Assembly: GCF_000497205.1 (NCBI RefSeq)
Contig: NZ_AYJW01000035.1
Span: forward strand, 1-40,577
Reading direction: 5' to 3'
Source: Saccharopolyspora rectivirgula DSM 43747
Lineage (GTDB): Bacteria; Actinomycetota; Actinomycetes; Mycobacteriales; Pseudonocardiaceae
DNA length: 40,577 nt
A program made the translations under genes and the position numbers. Below the pieces are notes generated by a model, which worked only from the letters and a program-made list of their open reading frames with translations, was not told the DNA's origin and did no database searches. Shown here piece by piece: positions 24,747 through 34,221 of the stretch. The number at the start of each line of letters is the position of its first letter. Within the stretch, counting starts at the first letter, position 1.

Positions 24747-24905
24747 CTAACCGGACAACAGCCAGGTGACTCCACCGGCCAGCGCGAGCAGCGCCAGCAC
24801 CGCGAGTACCACCGACAGCGCACGCGAATTCCGCCAGGTGACGTAGACGCCGCCGCTGAGGAACCCGGCCAATCCCAGCAACAAGATCGGGAGCACTTCC
24901 CGCAT
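24747..24905 (-). CDS. Small membrane protein downstream of the hisDCB block
   Basis: A 52-residue product with two membrane helices (about 4-22 and 28-50) joined by a short basic loop (VTWRNSRA). ATG 24905 is taken as start; an in-frame ATG 3 codons earlier is equally possible. It starts about 10 bases after the phospholipase-domain gene. Small proteins of this look occur after hisB in other actinomycete his operons as far as I recall, which would make this the original end of the upstream his block. Function unknown. Confidence 0.6.
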   Translation of the reverse strand: MREVLPILLLGLAGFLSGGVYVTWRNSRALSVVLAVLALLALAGGVTWLLSG

Positions 24906-24915
24906 GGCGGTCATG

Positions 24916-25512
24916 CTACCCGTCGCACCGGAGCGCCCCGCGGCAGCTGTCCCAGCTGCGCAGTCCACTGATCCGGCGGTAGAACGAAGCGTCCTGGGGA
25001 GCGGTGATCTCCACGTCGTAACCGTCCCCATCGGCCGGCCAGTCCACCGGCTGCGCACCCCCGGCCACCACCCGGACGTCCTGTTCGCACGCCGGCTCCC
25101 GGCCGGAGCGGATCCGCAGCACCACCTCGTGGGCGCCGTTGTTGCGCAACTCCAGGGACAGCCCGGACGGCCCGGGGCGGACCTGCACGTCGACCGCGGC
25201 CGCGGCACCGGTGACCGAGCCGCTCAGCTCGAAGCGGAACCGCTCCGGCCCCCGGACCGCCACCCGGTAGTGGTCGGACACGGGCACCTTCTCCACGTGC
25301 TCCCCGCGAACGTCCACCACCAGCGGCCCGGTCGGGCCGGGCGAGCAGATCTCGAAGCGGACCGGGGACGAACTGGTGCTGCCGAGCCGCAGACCGAGCG
25401 CGCGGTCCTGCAGGCCCGCCGAGACGTGGAGCTGGCCGTCCGGCGACCAAGCGGCCACCGGACGGCATCGGCTGGCTCCACCAGCGGGTGCGCACTCGGC
25501 AACATCGGTCAC
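24916..25512 (-). CDS. Stand-alone phospholipase C C-terminal-domain protein (two DUF756-like repeats)
   Basis: A 198-residue protein that looks like the C-terminal part of bacterial phosphocholine-specific phospholipase C. Two tandem repeats are visible: about residues 25-98 (GQLHVSAGLQDRALGLRL ... YRVAVRGPERFRFELSG) and about 105-185 (LSLELRNNGAHEVVLRIRSG ... YDVEITAPQDASFYRRISG), both ending in the typical Y-x-x-x-V/I-x-G/A-P strand. The catalytic domain (about 500 residues, with its own export signal) is absent, and nothing upstream before hisB could encode it. No signal peptide is visible at the GTG 25512 start. It may be a gene remnant or a repurposed binding domain. It contains several Cys residues. 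Start is uncertain. Confidence 0.65.
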   Translation of the reverse strand: MTDVAECAPAGGASRCRPVAAWSPDGQLHVSAGLQDRALGLRLGSTSSSPVRFEICSPGPTGPLVVDVRGEHVEKVPVSDHYRVAVRGPERFRFELSGSVTGAAAAVDVQVRPGPSGLSLELRNNGAHEVVLRIRSGREPACEQDVRVVAGGAQPVDWPADGDGYDVEITAPQDASFYRRISGLRSWDSCRGALRCDG

Positions 25513-25642
25513 AAGCTGACATCGTCAGCCATGGAACCGACGGGAGGCAGGCTCCACGATGACGCATCCGTGAACGCCGGTTATCCCCTGAAAGGAGTAA
25601 CGGTGAGCGATTGGAGTAGCACGCTCCGCCTCGTCCGCGCGA

Positions 25643-27384
<1,742 letters not shown>

Positions 27385-27415
27385 TTACCTTCGAGATCGA
27401 ACAACGGAAGACGGC

Positions 27416-28729
27416 TCAGTCGAATCGGGCGGTGACCGCCTGGCCGTGCGCCGGGAGGTCTTCGGCGGTGGCCAGGGCGACGACCTTGTCCGCGACGTCG
27501 CGCAGCGCCTGCTCGGTGTAGGAGATGACGTGGATGCCGCGCAGGAAGCTCTGCACGCTCAACCCGGAGGAGTGGCGGGCGCACCCACCGGTGGGCAGCA
27601 CGTGGTTGGAGCCGGCGCAGTAGTCGCCGAGCGAAACCGGCGCGTAGGGGCCGACGAAGATCGCGCCGGCGTTGCGGACCCGCTGCGCCACCTGCTCGGC
27701 CTGAGCGGTCTGGATCTCCAGGTGCTCGGCCGCGTAGGCGTCGACCACCTTGATCCCGTCATCGATGCCCGACACCAGGATGCAACCGGACTGCTTCCCG
27801 GTCAGCGCGGTGCGGATGCGTTCGGAGTGCTTGGTCTGCGGCACCTGGCGCGCCAACTCCGCGTCCACCGCGTCGGCCAGCGCCTCGGAGTCGGTCACCA
27901 GCACGCTGGCGGCGAGCGTGTCGTGCTCGGCCTGGCTGATCAGGTCCGCGGCCACGTGCACCGGGTCGGCGGTCTCGTCGGCCAGGATGGCGATCTCCGT
28001 CGGACCGGCCTCCGAGTCGATGCCGATCAGGCTGCGCAACTGCCGCTTGGCAGCGGTGACGAAGACGTTCCCCGGGCCGGTGACCATGTCCGCCGGCACC
28101 AGTTCGGCCCCGTCGGTGTCCGTTCCGCCGTAGGCCAGCAGGGCGACCGCCTGGGCACCGCCGACCGCCCACACCTCCGTCACGCCGAGCAGCTGCGCGG
28201 CGGCGAGGATGACCGGGTGCGGCCGGCCGCCGAACTCCGCCTGCGGCGGGCTGCACACCACCAGGGACTCGACCCCGGCGGCCTGGGCGGGCACCACGTT
28301 CATCACCACGCTGGAGGGGTAGACCGCCAGTCCGCCCGGGGCGTACAGCCCCACCCGCTCGACCGGGACCCAGCGCTCGGTCACCGTGCCGCCCGGCACG
28401 ACCTGGGTGGTCACATCGGTGCGCCGCTGGTCGTTGTGGACCTTGCGGGCGCGGGCGATCGACTCCTCCAGCCCGGCGCGCACCTGCGGGTCGAGCTCGT
28501 CGAGCGCCCGGCGCAGCTCCTCCGCCGGCACCCGCACTCGATCCGGTCGAACCGAGTCAAACTTCTCGGTGAACTCCAGGACTGCCTCGACACCCCGGTC
28601 CCGCACCGCTTCGATCACCGGGCGCACCTGGTGCAGGACCTGCTCCACGTCCATCTCGGCGCGCGGGAGGGTGGCACGCAGTTCAGCGGTGGACGGAACA
28701 CGACCGCGCAGGTCGGTACGGGTGAGCAT
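27416..28729 (-). CDS. hisD: Histidinol dehydrogenase
   Basis: HisD carries out the last two steps, histidinol to histidine, with NAD+ and zinc. The 437-residue protein has [18 protein letters not shown], the catalytic/zinc segment [15 protein letters not shown] and [11 protein letters not shown], and [22 protein letters not shown]. The frame is open upstream; ATG 28729 is chosen because GGAAGG lies 7 bases before it and homology ([12 protein letters not shown]) begins there. First gene of the hisD-hisC-hisB block; its promoter must lie in the 183-base spacer shared with the divergent carboxypeptidase gene. Confidence 0.96.
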   Translation of the reverse strand: MLTRTDLRGRVPSTAELRATLPRAEMDVEQVLHQVRPVIEAVRDRGVEAVLEFTEKFDSVRPDRVRVPAEELRRALDELDPQVRAGLEESIARARKVHNDQRRTDVTTQVVPGGTVTERWVPVERVGLYAPGGLAVYPSSVVMNVVPAQAAGVESLVVCSPPQAEFGGRPHPVILAAAQLLGVTEVWAVGGAQAVALLAYGGTDTDGAELVPADMVTGPGNVFVTAAKRQLRSLIGIDSEAGPTEIAILADETADPVHVAADLISQAEHDTLAASVLVTDSEALADAVDAELARQVPQTKHSERIRTALTGKQSGCILVSGIDDGIKVVDAYAAEHLEIQTAQAEQVAQRVRNAGAIFVGPYAPVSLGDYCAGSNHVLPTGGCARHSSGLSVQSFLRGIHVISYTEQALRDVADKVVALATAEDLPAHGQAVTARFD

Positions 28730-28912
28730 GAGCGTCCTTCCAGAATCCGGCAGTGTCTCCACCCCAGGGTAGTCGTCGCCGTCATCGACCCCCTGGACGC
28801 GTCCGTGAAATGGGAAAACGTTGGCCGCGACCATTCTGCGTCAGTGGGTTGCCAACAGATTCCCGCTCCGCCAACCTCTCCACGTCACCACCAGTGATCG
28901 ATCGGAGACGCG

Positions 28913-30160
28913 ATGTTGAGCTCACGGCGCAGAACCACAGCGGTGCTGGCCAGCGCGTGCCTGCTGCTGCTATGGCCGGTGGCCAGCGGGGCGGCCGAGC
29001 CGTCCGCCCCCGCGGACGAGCGGGTGATCTACACCGTTGCGGGCACCGACGGCCAGGACCGCACCCAGATCAACCGGACCGGAGCGCTGGTCATCGGGGT
29101 GGCCGGTGACGTGGCGACCGTCGAAGCCACCCGGGACCAGGCCGAGCAGCTGCGGCGGGCCGGCTTCTCCCTGCAGGAGCAGACCGCGCTCAGCAGGGAG
29201 CTCCCGGCCTCTCAGCAGCCAGCGGCCGACTTCCCCCCGGGCGATGAGGGCTACCACACCTACGACGAGATGATGGCCGAGTTGGACGCCGTGGTGGCCG
29301 ACCACCCGGACATCGCGGTGAAGTCCAGCATCGGCACGTCCTACGAGGGCCGCGACATCCCGCTGGTGAAGATCAGCGACAACGCGGCCCAGGACGAGGA
29401 CGAGCCGGAAGTGCTGTTCATCTGCAACCAGCACGCCCGCGAGCACCTCACCACCGAGATGTGCCTGCACATCGTGCAGCGGTTCACCGACGGCTACGCC
29501 ACCGACAGCGGTGTGCGGGAGTCCGTGGACAGCCGGGAGATCTGGGTGGTGCCGATGGCCAACCCGGACGGCTCCACCTACGACATCGCGTCCGGCCAGT
29601 ACCAGGGCTGGCGCAAGAACCGGCAGGACAGCGGCACCGACCTCAACCGCAACTGGGGCTACAAGTGGGGCTGCTGCGGTGGGGCCAGCGACAACCCCTC
29701 CTCCGAGACCTACCGGGGGAGCGCCCCGTTCTCGGCCCCGGAGACCGCCGCGCTGCGCGACTTCGTCAACTCGCGGGTGGTCGACGGCACCCAGCAGATC
29801 AAGGCCGCGATCGACTTCCACACCTACTCCGAGCTGGTGCTGTGGCCGTTCGGGCACACCACCGACGACGTGACCGAAGGCATGACCCAGGAGGAGTACG
29901 ACCGGTTCCAGCGGGTCGGCACCGAGATGGCCGACTCCAACGGCTACACGCCCCAGCAGTCGAGCGACCTCTACATCACCGACGGCGACAGCCTGGACTG
30001 GCTGTGGGGCGAGCACAAGATCCTGGCGTTCTGCCTGGAGATGTACCCCGCTGACGGCAGCGGTCTGGACGGCTTCTACCCGCCTGACGAGGTCATCGAG
30101 CAGGAGACCGCGCGCAACGACGGCGCCGTGGACATCCTGCTGCGGGAGGCCGGCGCCTGA
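28913..30160 (+). CDS. Secreted zinc carboxypeptidase, M14 family
   Basis: A 415-residue exported metallo-carboxypeptidase that removes C-terminal residues from peptides. Signal peptide about 1-27 (SSRRRTT, hydrophobic core, ending ASGAAEP); propeptide-like region about 28-105; catalytic domain from about 115. Zinc ligands His174 and Glu177 (NQHAREH) and His303 (IDFHTYSE); substrate-binding NPDGS and DLNRNWGY; catalytic Glu376 in FCLEMYP. All active-site residues are present. A CC pair at 254-255 and other Cys suggest disulfides. ATG 28913 has CGGAG 8 bases upstream. Divergent from hisD; a strong hairpin follows the stop. Confidence 0.93.
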   Translation: MLSSRRRTTAVLASACLLLLWPVASGAAEPSAPADERVIYTVAGTDGQDRTQINRTGALVIGVAGDVATVEATRDQAEQLRRAGFSLQEQTALSRELPASQQPAADFPPGDEGYHTYDEMMAELDAVVADHPDIAVKSSIGTSYEGRDIPLVKISDNAAQDEDEPEVLFICNQHAREHLTTEMCLHIVQRFTDGYATDSGVRESVDSREIWVVPMANPDGSTYDIASGQYQGWRKNRQDSGTDLNRNWGYKWGCCGGASDNPSSETYRGSAPFSAPETAALRDFVNSRVVDGTQQIKAAIDFHTYSELVLWPFGHTTDDVTEGMTQEEYDRFQRVGTEMADSNGYTPQQSSDLYITDGDSLDWLWGEHKILAFCLEMYPADGSGLDGFYPPDEVIEQETARNDGAVDILLREAGA

Positions 30161-30169
30161 CGCCCGAGC

Positions 30170-30205
30170 GCTGGCGCGAGCCCGGTCCGCGGGCCTCGCG
30201 CCAGC
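30170..30205 (+). terminator. Terminator hairpin after the carboxypeptidase gene
   Basis: GCTGGCGCGAGCCCG (30170-30184) pairs with CGGGCCTCGCGCCAGC (30190-30205) with one bulged base: a stem of about 15 bp and a short loop. No U-run follows, as is common for high-GC terminators. Confidence 0.8.
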
Positions 30206-30239
30206 ACCGGTGCCCGGCACCACCGGAATAATGGCCGGT

Positions 30240-30947
30240 ATGGCAGCAGACCCCGTTCGGAAGCCGGACAACACCGCGATCACCGTTTCCCCGCCGGCCG
30301 TGCAGCGCATCGGTTCGTGGGTGTGCGCCCCGGTGCTCGGCGCGGTGATCGGCTGGTTGCTGCGGCTAGCTTCGACCTGGGTCGCCTCGCTGTCCTGGGC
30401 GCCCTTCCAGGGGGTTTTCAAACTGCTCGCCTCCGGCTCCGACCCGTGGGGCACGATCGCCGTGGTGGCGGGCGGAGCGGCGATCGGGTTGGGCTTCGCC
30501 GGGTTGTGGGCGCAGGAACGCGTGTCGGTGGTCGTCGACACCGACGCGGTGACCCTGCTGCAGGGCCACCGGAAGGTCGAGCTCGACCGGGACGGGATCG
30601 GCGCGGTCTTCCTCGACGAGCAGGACCTGGTGGTGCTGGACGAGTCCGGCGGTGAACGGCACCGGGTCCGCGTCGGGTTGCCCCTCGCCGAGTTGCGCCG
30701 GGCGTTCGGCGAGCACGAGTACCCCTGGTCCGACGGCGATCCCCACCGCAACTCCTACCGGCTCTGGGAGGGCGAGAGCCCGGATCTGCCGCTGCGGGTG
30801 AACGAGCTGCTGGCCGCCCGGCAGCGGGCCATCCGCAGGCGCGACCGCCGGCAGCAGCAGGCGCTGCGGGAGGAGCTCGGCCGGCACGGCATCGTGCTCC
30901 GGGACCGGAACAAGCGCCAGCACTGGCGCGCGGTCACCCGGGACTGA
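30240..30947 (+). CDS. YqeB-like membrane protein
   Basis: A product of about 235 residues with two membrane helices (about residues 22-45 and 65-90 from the 30240 start), followed by a soluble beta-rich domain (VSVVVDTDAVTLLQGHRKVELDRDGIGAVFLDEQDLVVLDESGGE, described as one domain) that looks PH-like, and a basic, Arg-rich C-terminus. WAPFQGVFKLLAS and YPWSDGDPH are recalled from the actinobacterial YqeB family, whose role is unknown to me. Start is uncertain: ATG 30231 and ATG 30240 are 3 codons apart and neither has a good ribosome-binding site. Its last codons form one arm of a bidirectional terminator. Confidence 0.7.
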   Translation: MAADPVRKPDNTAITVSPPAVQRIGSWVCAPVLGAVIGWLLRLASTWVASLSWAPFQGVFKLLASGSDPWGTIAVVAGGAAIGLGFAGLWAQERVSVVVDTDAVTLLQGHRKVELDRDGIGAVFLDEQDLVVLDESGGERHRVRVGLPLAELRRAFGEHEYPWSDGDPHRNSYRLWEGESPDLPLRVNELLAARQRAIRRRDRRQQQALREELGRHGIVLRDRNKRQHWRAVTRD

Positions 30948-30984
30948 CCCCGCCCGCGGTGGGCGGGTCGCGCGGGGGTCAGTC
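30942..30984. terminator. Bidirectional terminator containing the stop codons of both flanking genes
   Basis: GACTGACCCC (30942-30951) and GGGGTCAGTC (30975-30984) are perfect inverted repeats. The plus-strand gene and the minus-strand spo0M gene both end GAC-TGA inside these arms, so each gene's last codon and stop form the stem. A further CCCGC/GCGGG pairing is possible in the loop. Confidence 0.8.
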
Positions 30985-31929
30985 CTCCTCCTCGCCTTCT
31001 TCCCCTTCGAAGAAGTCACCGATCTCGTCGACCACTTCGCCGAGCACCATGCCGCCGACCACTCCGGCAGCGGCCCCCGCGACCGCGCCGCCCAGCGCGG
31101 CCCCAGCACCGCCCAGCGCGCTCCCGCCGTCGTGCCCGCCGTGCGGGAGGAACCCCGGCGCACCGCCGTGCTCGGCCACCGCCTCCAACCAGCCGGTGAT
31201 CTCCGCCGCCCAGTCGGTGTTGAGCGCGTCCTCGTGAGTGCGGTGGAAGCGGCCGAACGCGTCGTGCCCGGGTCGCAGCAACCCGCCCCGCTTGTCCGCC
31301 TCCAGGACGACGTCCAAGCTGTCCGGGCGCGCCACGAAGGTGAGTTCGATCTCGTTGACCCGGCCGGCGAACTGCGGGGGCGGCAGGAATTCGATCTCCT
31401 GGTAGAAGGGGTACTGCTGCGGAACCCCGTAGATCTGACCGTGCTCGACGTCGGCTCCGGTGAACTGGCAGCCCAGCGCGAGCACGGCGTCCAGCACGCG
31501 CTGCTGGGACTCCAACGGCTCCACCAGCAGCGGATCGAGGTCGCCTTTGTCCACCGCTTTGGCGATGGCCACCTCGGTGCGCACGCCGAGCCGCATCCCG
31601 TGCAGCGGGGCCCCGCCCACCGCGGTGAGCGGCGTCTCCCACGGCAGGTGCAGCTGGAACGGGATCTCCCGGGTCTCCCCTTCGGCCAGCCGGAAGGGCC
31701 CGCTGGCGGTTTCCCGCAGCAGTTCCGCGGTGAAGTTGCGGTCCGCCTCCTCGGACTCCACTTCGGCCACGACGGTCAGCACGACGCTCTGGACGTCAAC
31801 GGCGGCGCTGCCCCCGCTGAGGCGCACCTGGCCGGTGGCCACCCCGCCCGGCCGGCACGGCGCCCCGTCCAGCACGGTGTCCACCGCCGGTCCGCCGACG
31901 CCGAAGGCCTGCAACATCTTCTTGAACAT
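30979..31929 (-). CDS. Sporulation-control protein Spo0M family (arrestin-like)
   Basis: A 316-residue soluble protein with an arrestin-like beta-sandwich N-terminal part: LDGAPCRPGGVATGQVRLSG, FQLHLPWETPLT, LGVRTEVAIAKAVDKGDLDPL, typical of Spo0M (PF07070). The middle part (LDAVLALGCQFTGADVEHG, YPFYQEIEF) is also family-typical. The C-terminus has an EITGWLEAVAEHG segment, a Gly/Ala-rich glycine-zipper-like stretch (about 270-300) and an acidic tail. The family affects sporulation/cell-envelope processes in Bacillus; the role in actinobacteria is unclear. ATG 31929 has GGGAGG 6 bases upstream. Confidence 0.88.
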   Translation of the reverse strand: MFKKMLQAFGVGGPAVDTVLDGAPCRPGGVATGQVRLSGGSAAVDVQSVVLTVVAEVESEEADRNFTAELLRETASGPFRLAEGETREIPFQLHLPWETPLTAVGGAPLHGMRLGVRTEVAIAKAVDKGDLDPLLVEPLESQQRVLDAVLALGCQFTGADVEHGQIYGVPQQYPFYQEIEFLPPPQFAGRVNEIELTFVARPDSLDVVLEADKRGGLLRPGHDAFGRFHRTHEDALNTDWAAEITGWLEAVAEHGGAPGFLPHGGHDGGSALGGAGAALGGAVAGAAAGVVGGMVLGEVVDEIGDFFEGEEGEEED

Positions 31930-32042
31930 CCGGACCTCCCGCGGTCAAGATCAAGATCGCCGCGGACGAACATACCCGACAAACCGCGCGAACAGCCGAT
32001 CATCACCGGGTCCACCAGCGACACCGGTGCGATACTGCGCGA

Positions 32043-33329
32043 ATGGACACCGCTGCGTGGAATCTCGCGCTCGTGCTGCTGTTCGTGCTGGTGGGCGGCT
32101 ACTTCGCAGCTGCTGAGATCGCACTGGTGTCGCTGCGGGACAGCCAGGTGCGCAGGTTGGCCGAGCGGAGTCGCCGCGGGAAGCGGGTCGCCCAGCTCCG
32201 GGAGGACTCCAACCGCTTCCTGTCCGCCGTGCAGATCGGGGTCACCTTCGCCGGTTTCTTCGCCTCCAGCTACGGCGGAGCGACGATCGCCGTCCGCATC
32301 GAACCGGTGTTCACCGGCTGGGGGCTGCCGGCCGGGCTGGCCGCCACCGTCGCCCTGCTGCTGGTGACGCTGCTGGTCTCCTACCTGTCCCTGGTGCTCG
32401 GCGAGCTGGCGCCGAAGCGGCTGGCCCTGCAGAAGTCCGAGGCCGTCGCGCTGTTCACCGCCGGTGTCCTGGACCGGATGGCCACCCTGTTCCGCCCGCT
32501 GATCTGGCTGCTGTCCAAGTCCACCGACGCGGTGGTGCGGCTGCTGGGGCTGAACCCCCGAGCCGCGGGGGAAGCGGTTTCCGAAGAGGAACTGCGGGAC
32601 ATGGTCCGCACCAACGAGCAGCTGACCGTCGAGGAGAGGCGGCTGCTGACCGACACCTTCAAAGCCGCCGACCGGGTGCTCGGCGAAGTGATGGTGCCCC
32701 GCACCGAAGTGGACTTCCTCGACCACCGGACGACGCTGCAGGAGGCGATCGAGCAGGTCGGCGACAAACCCCACTCCCGGTACCCGGTCATCCGGGAGAC
32801 CGCCGACGACGTCATCGGCTTCATCCACGTCCGCGACCTGCTCACCGTCGGCCAGCGCGCCGGGGACCGGACCGTCGGCGACATCACCCGGCCGGTGACC
32901 GCGCTCCCGGCGAGCAAACCGGTGCTGGCCGCGCTGTCGCAGATGCGGCGCAAAGGCGGCCACCTGGCCGTGGTGGTGGACGAGTACGGCGGGACGGCCG
33001 GCATCGCGACCGTCGAAGACCTCGTCGAAGAAGTCGTCGGCGACATCTGGGACGAGTACGACCCCAGCGCCGTTCCGGTCCGCCGCCGGGCCGACGGCAG
33101 CTTCGAAGCCGACGGACTGCTGCACCGCGGGGACTTCGAGCAGCAGACCGGGATCAAACTGCCCGAAGGCCCCTACGACACGGTCGCCGGATTCTTCATC
33201 AGCCAGCTGGGGCGAGTCCCGAACGTGGGCGAGTCCATCGAGGCGCTCGGCCACCGGTTCACCGTCCGCGACATGGACGCGCACCGGGTCTCCCGCCTGC
33301 TGATCACCCCGCTGGACCGGGACACCTGA
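32043..33329 (+). CDS. CNNM/CorC (HlyC/CorC) family transporter-like protein
   Basis: A 428-residue membrane protein with an N-terminal DUF21/CNNM domain (about 1-190; ALVLLFVLVGGYFAAAEIAL, LVLGELAPKRLALQ), paired CBS domains (about 205-325; VMVPRTEVDFLD, YPVIRE, VVVDEYGGTAGIATVEDLVEE) and a C-terminal CorC/HlyC domain (about 340-425). Relatives take part in Mg2+/Co2+ or Na+ export; calling them hemolysins is historical. The ATG at 32043 follows a GATACT box (32031-32036) by 6 bases and has no ribosome-binding site, so the mRNA may be leaderless. Ends in a shared hairpin with the convergent small gene. Confidence 0.92.
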   Translation: MDTAAWNLALVLLFVLVGGYFAAAEIALVSLRDSQVRRLAERSRRGKRVAQLREDSNRFLSAVQIGVTFAGFFASSYGGATIAVRIEPVFTGWGLPAGLAATVALLLVTLLVSYLSLVLGELAPKRLALQKSEAVALFTAGVLDRMATLFRPLIWLLSKSTDAVVRLLGLNPRAAGEAVSEEELRDMVRTNEQLTVEERRLLTDTFKAADRVLGEVMVPRTEVDFLDHRTTLQEAIEQVGDKPHSRYPVIRETADDVIGFIHVRDLLTVGQRAGDRTVGDITRPVTALPASKPVLAALSQMRRKGGHLAVVVDEYGGTAGIATVEDLVEEVVGDIWDEYDPSAVPVRRRADGSFEADGLLHRGDFEQQTGIKLPEGPYDTVAGFFISQLGRVPNVGESIEALGHRFTVRDMDAHRVSRLLITPLDRDT

Positions 33330-33359
33330 GACGCCACCGCGCGGTGGCACCGCATCAGG
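33325..33359. terminator. Bidirectional terminator between CNNM gene and small membrane gene
   Basis: A perfect palindrome GCCACCGCGCGGTGGC at 33333-33348 is flanked by CCTGA (33325-33329) and TCAGG (33355-33359), which contain the TGA stops of the two convergent genes. It resembles the shared-stop terminator at 30942-30984. Confidence 0.7.
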
Positions 33360-33534
33360 CCAGCAGCAGGATCAGCGCCCCCGCAACGATGCCCACCACG
33401 ACCACCACCGCGGCGGTGATCATGATCCCCCGGAGCTTCGGCTGGTCGCGGCGGACCTCCTCCTGGGCCCGTTCCCGCCATTGCATGAAGCTGGTGCCTT
33501 CGTCCTCGCTCAACGTCGACTCCTCAAAGCTCAT
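33355..33534 (-). CDS. 59-residue single-helix membrane protein
   Basis: A short frame translating to 59 residues: an acidic N-terminus (MSFEESTLSEDEG), an amphipathic stretch (FMQWRERAQEEVRRDQPKLRG) and one membrane helix (about 37-58, IMITAAVVVVVGIVAGALIL). ATG at 33534. The balanced layout (soluble charged head plus tail anchor), the clean stop in the terminator stem and codon use suggest a real gene. It is tail to tail with the CNNM gene and upstream, on the same strand, of nothing but the end of the ABC importer operon. Function unknown. Confidence 0.65.
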   Translation of the reverse strand: MSFEESTLSEDEGTSFMQWRERAQEEVRRDQPKLRGIMITAAVVVVVGIVAGALILLLA

Positions 33535-33576
33535 CGGTGTTGCCGAGCGGTCCCTGCTCCGCGTCCGGACACGATG

Positions 33577-34221
33577 TCACACCGGGGCGATACCCAATTG
33601 AACGACATGGTCCGCCCAGTGCTTCAGCAGGCCCTCGTCGTGGCTAACAGCGAGCACACCCGTGTTATCCTCCGCCACCCGGCGATTCATTACCTGCACC
33701 AGGGCCGCCGCGGTCGAAGCGTCCAACATGGCCGTCATCTCGTCGCAGATGACGTAGCGCGGGCGCAACGCCAACGCCCGGGCCAGGCAAGCCCGCTGCA
33801 GCTGGCCGTCGCTGACCTCGTGCGGTCGCCGGGCCAGCAGCTCCGCGGTCAACCCCACCTCGTCGGCCAGCGCGCCCACGTCCCCCGGGACCCGGTTCGC
33901 CGCCAGCGGCTCGGCGATGATCTCACGCAAGGTGAACCGCGGATCCGCCGCCTCCCGGGGATGCTGGAACACCAGGGCCACCGCGGTCCGCTGCCGGCGC
34001 GGCGCGGCGTGCCGGAACTTGGTGACCGGTTCCCCGTCCAGCACGACCTGGCCCGACCACGGGGCCTGCAGCAGCGCCAGCACCCGGGCCAGCGTGGACT
34101 TGCCCGAGCCGCTCGGGCCGGCCAGGCCGGTCACCGCGCCGGCCGGGACCTCGATGTCGATCCCGTCGAGCACCGGCTCGCCCGACCGGTACCCGACGAC
34201 CAGTCCGCTACCGCTCAGCAT
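33577..34221 (-). CDS. nikE: Nickel/peptide ABC transporter ATP-binding protein 2 (NikE/DppF-like, short)
   Basis: A 214-residue ATPase, the second of two in this operon. Walker A GPSGSGKST, Walker B YVICDEMTAMLD and the switch His in SHDEG are present; the signature is VSDGQLQR, with Asp replacing the usual first Gly of LSGGQ. It lacks the C-terminal oligopeptide/HPY extension that NikD has, so it is shorter than most DppF/NikE proteins (about 260-330). ATG 34221 overlaps the end of nikD by 7 bases. The variant signature may be subfamily-specific. Symbol depends on the nickel inference from the Nur-like box. Confidence 0.75.
   Translation of the reverse strand: MLSGSGLVVGYRSGEPVLDGIDIEVPAGAVTGLAGPSGSGKSTLARVLALLQAPWSGQVVLDGEPVTKFRHAAPRRQRTAVALVFQHPREAADPRFTLREIIAEPLAANRVPGDVGALADEVGLTAELLARRPHEVSDGQLQRACLARALALRPRYVICDEMTAMLDASTAAALVQVMNRRVAEDNTGVLAVSHDEGLLKHWADHVVQLGIAPV

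Noticed and set aside
17448-25642. A complete integrative element or phage responsible for the insertions
   Set aside because: No integrase, transposase, tRNA, att-like direct repeats or phage structural genes could be seen.
32008-32042. Full promoter in front of the CNNM gene
   Set aside because: GATACT is a fair -10 but no matching -35 is present, so it is only mentioned with the gene.
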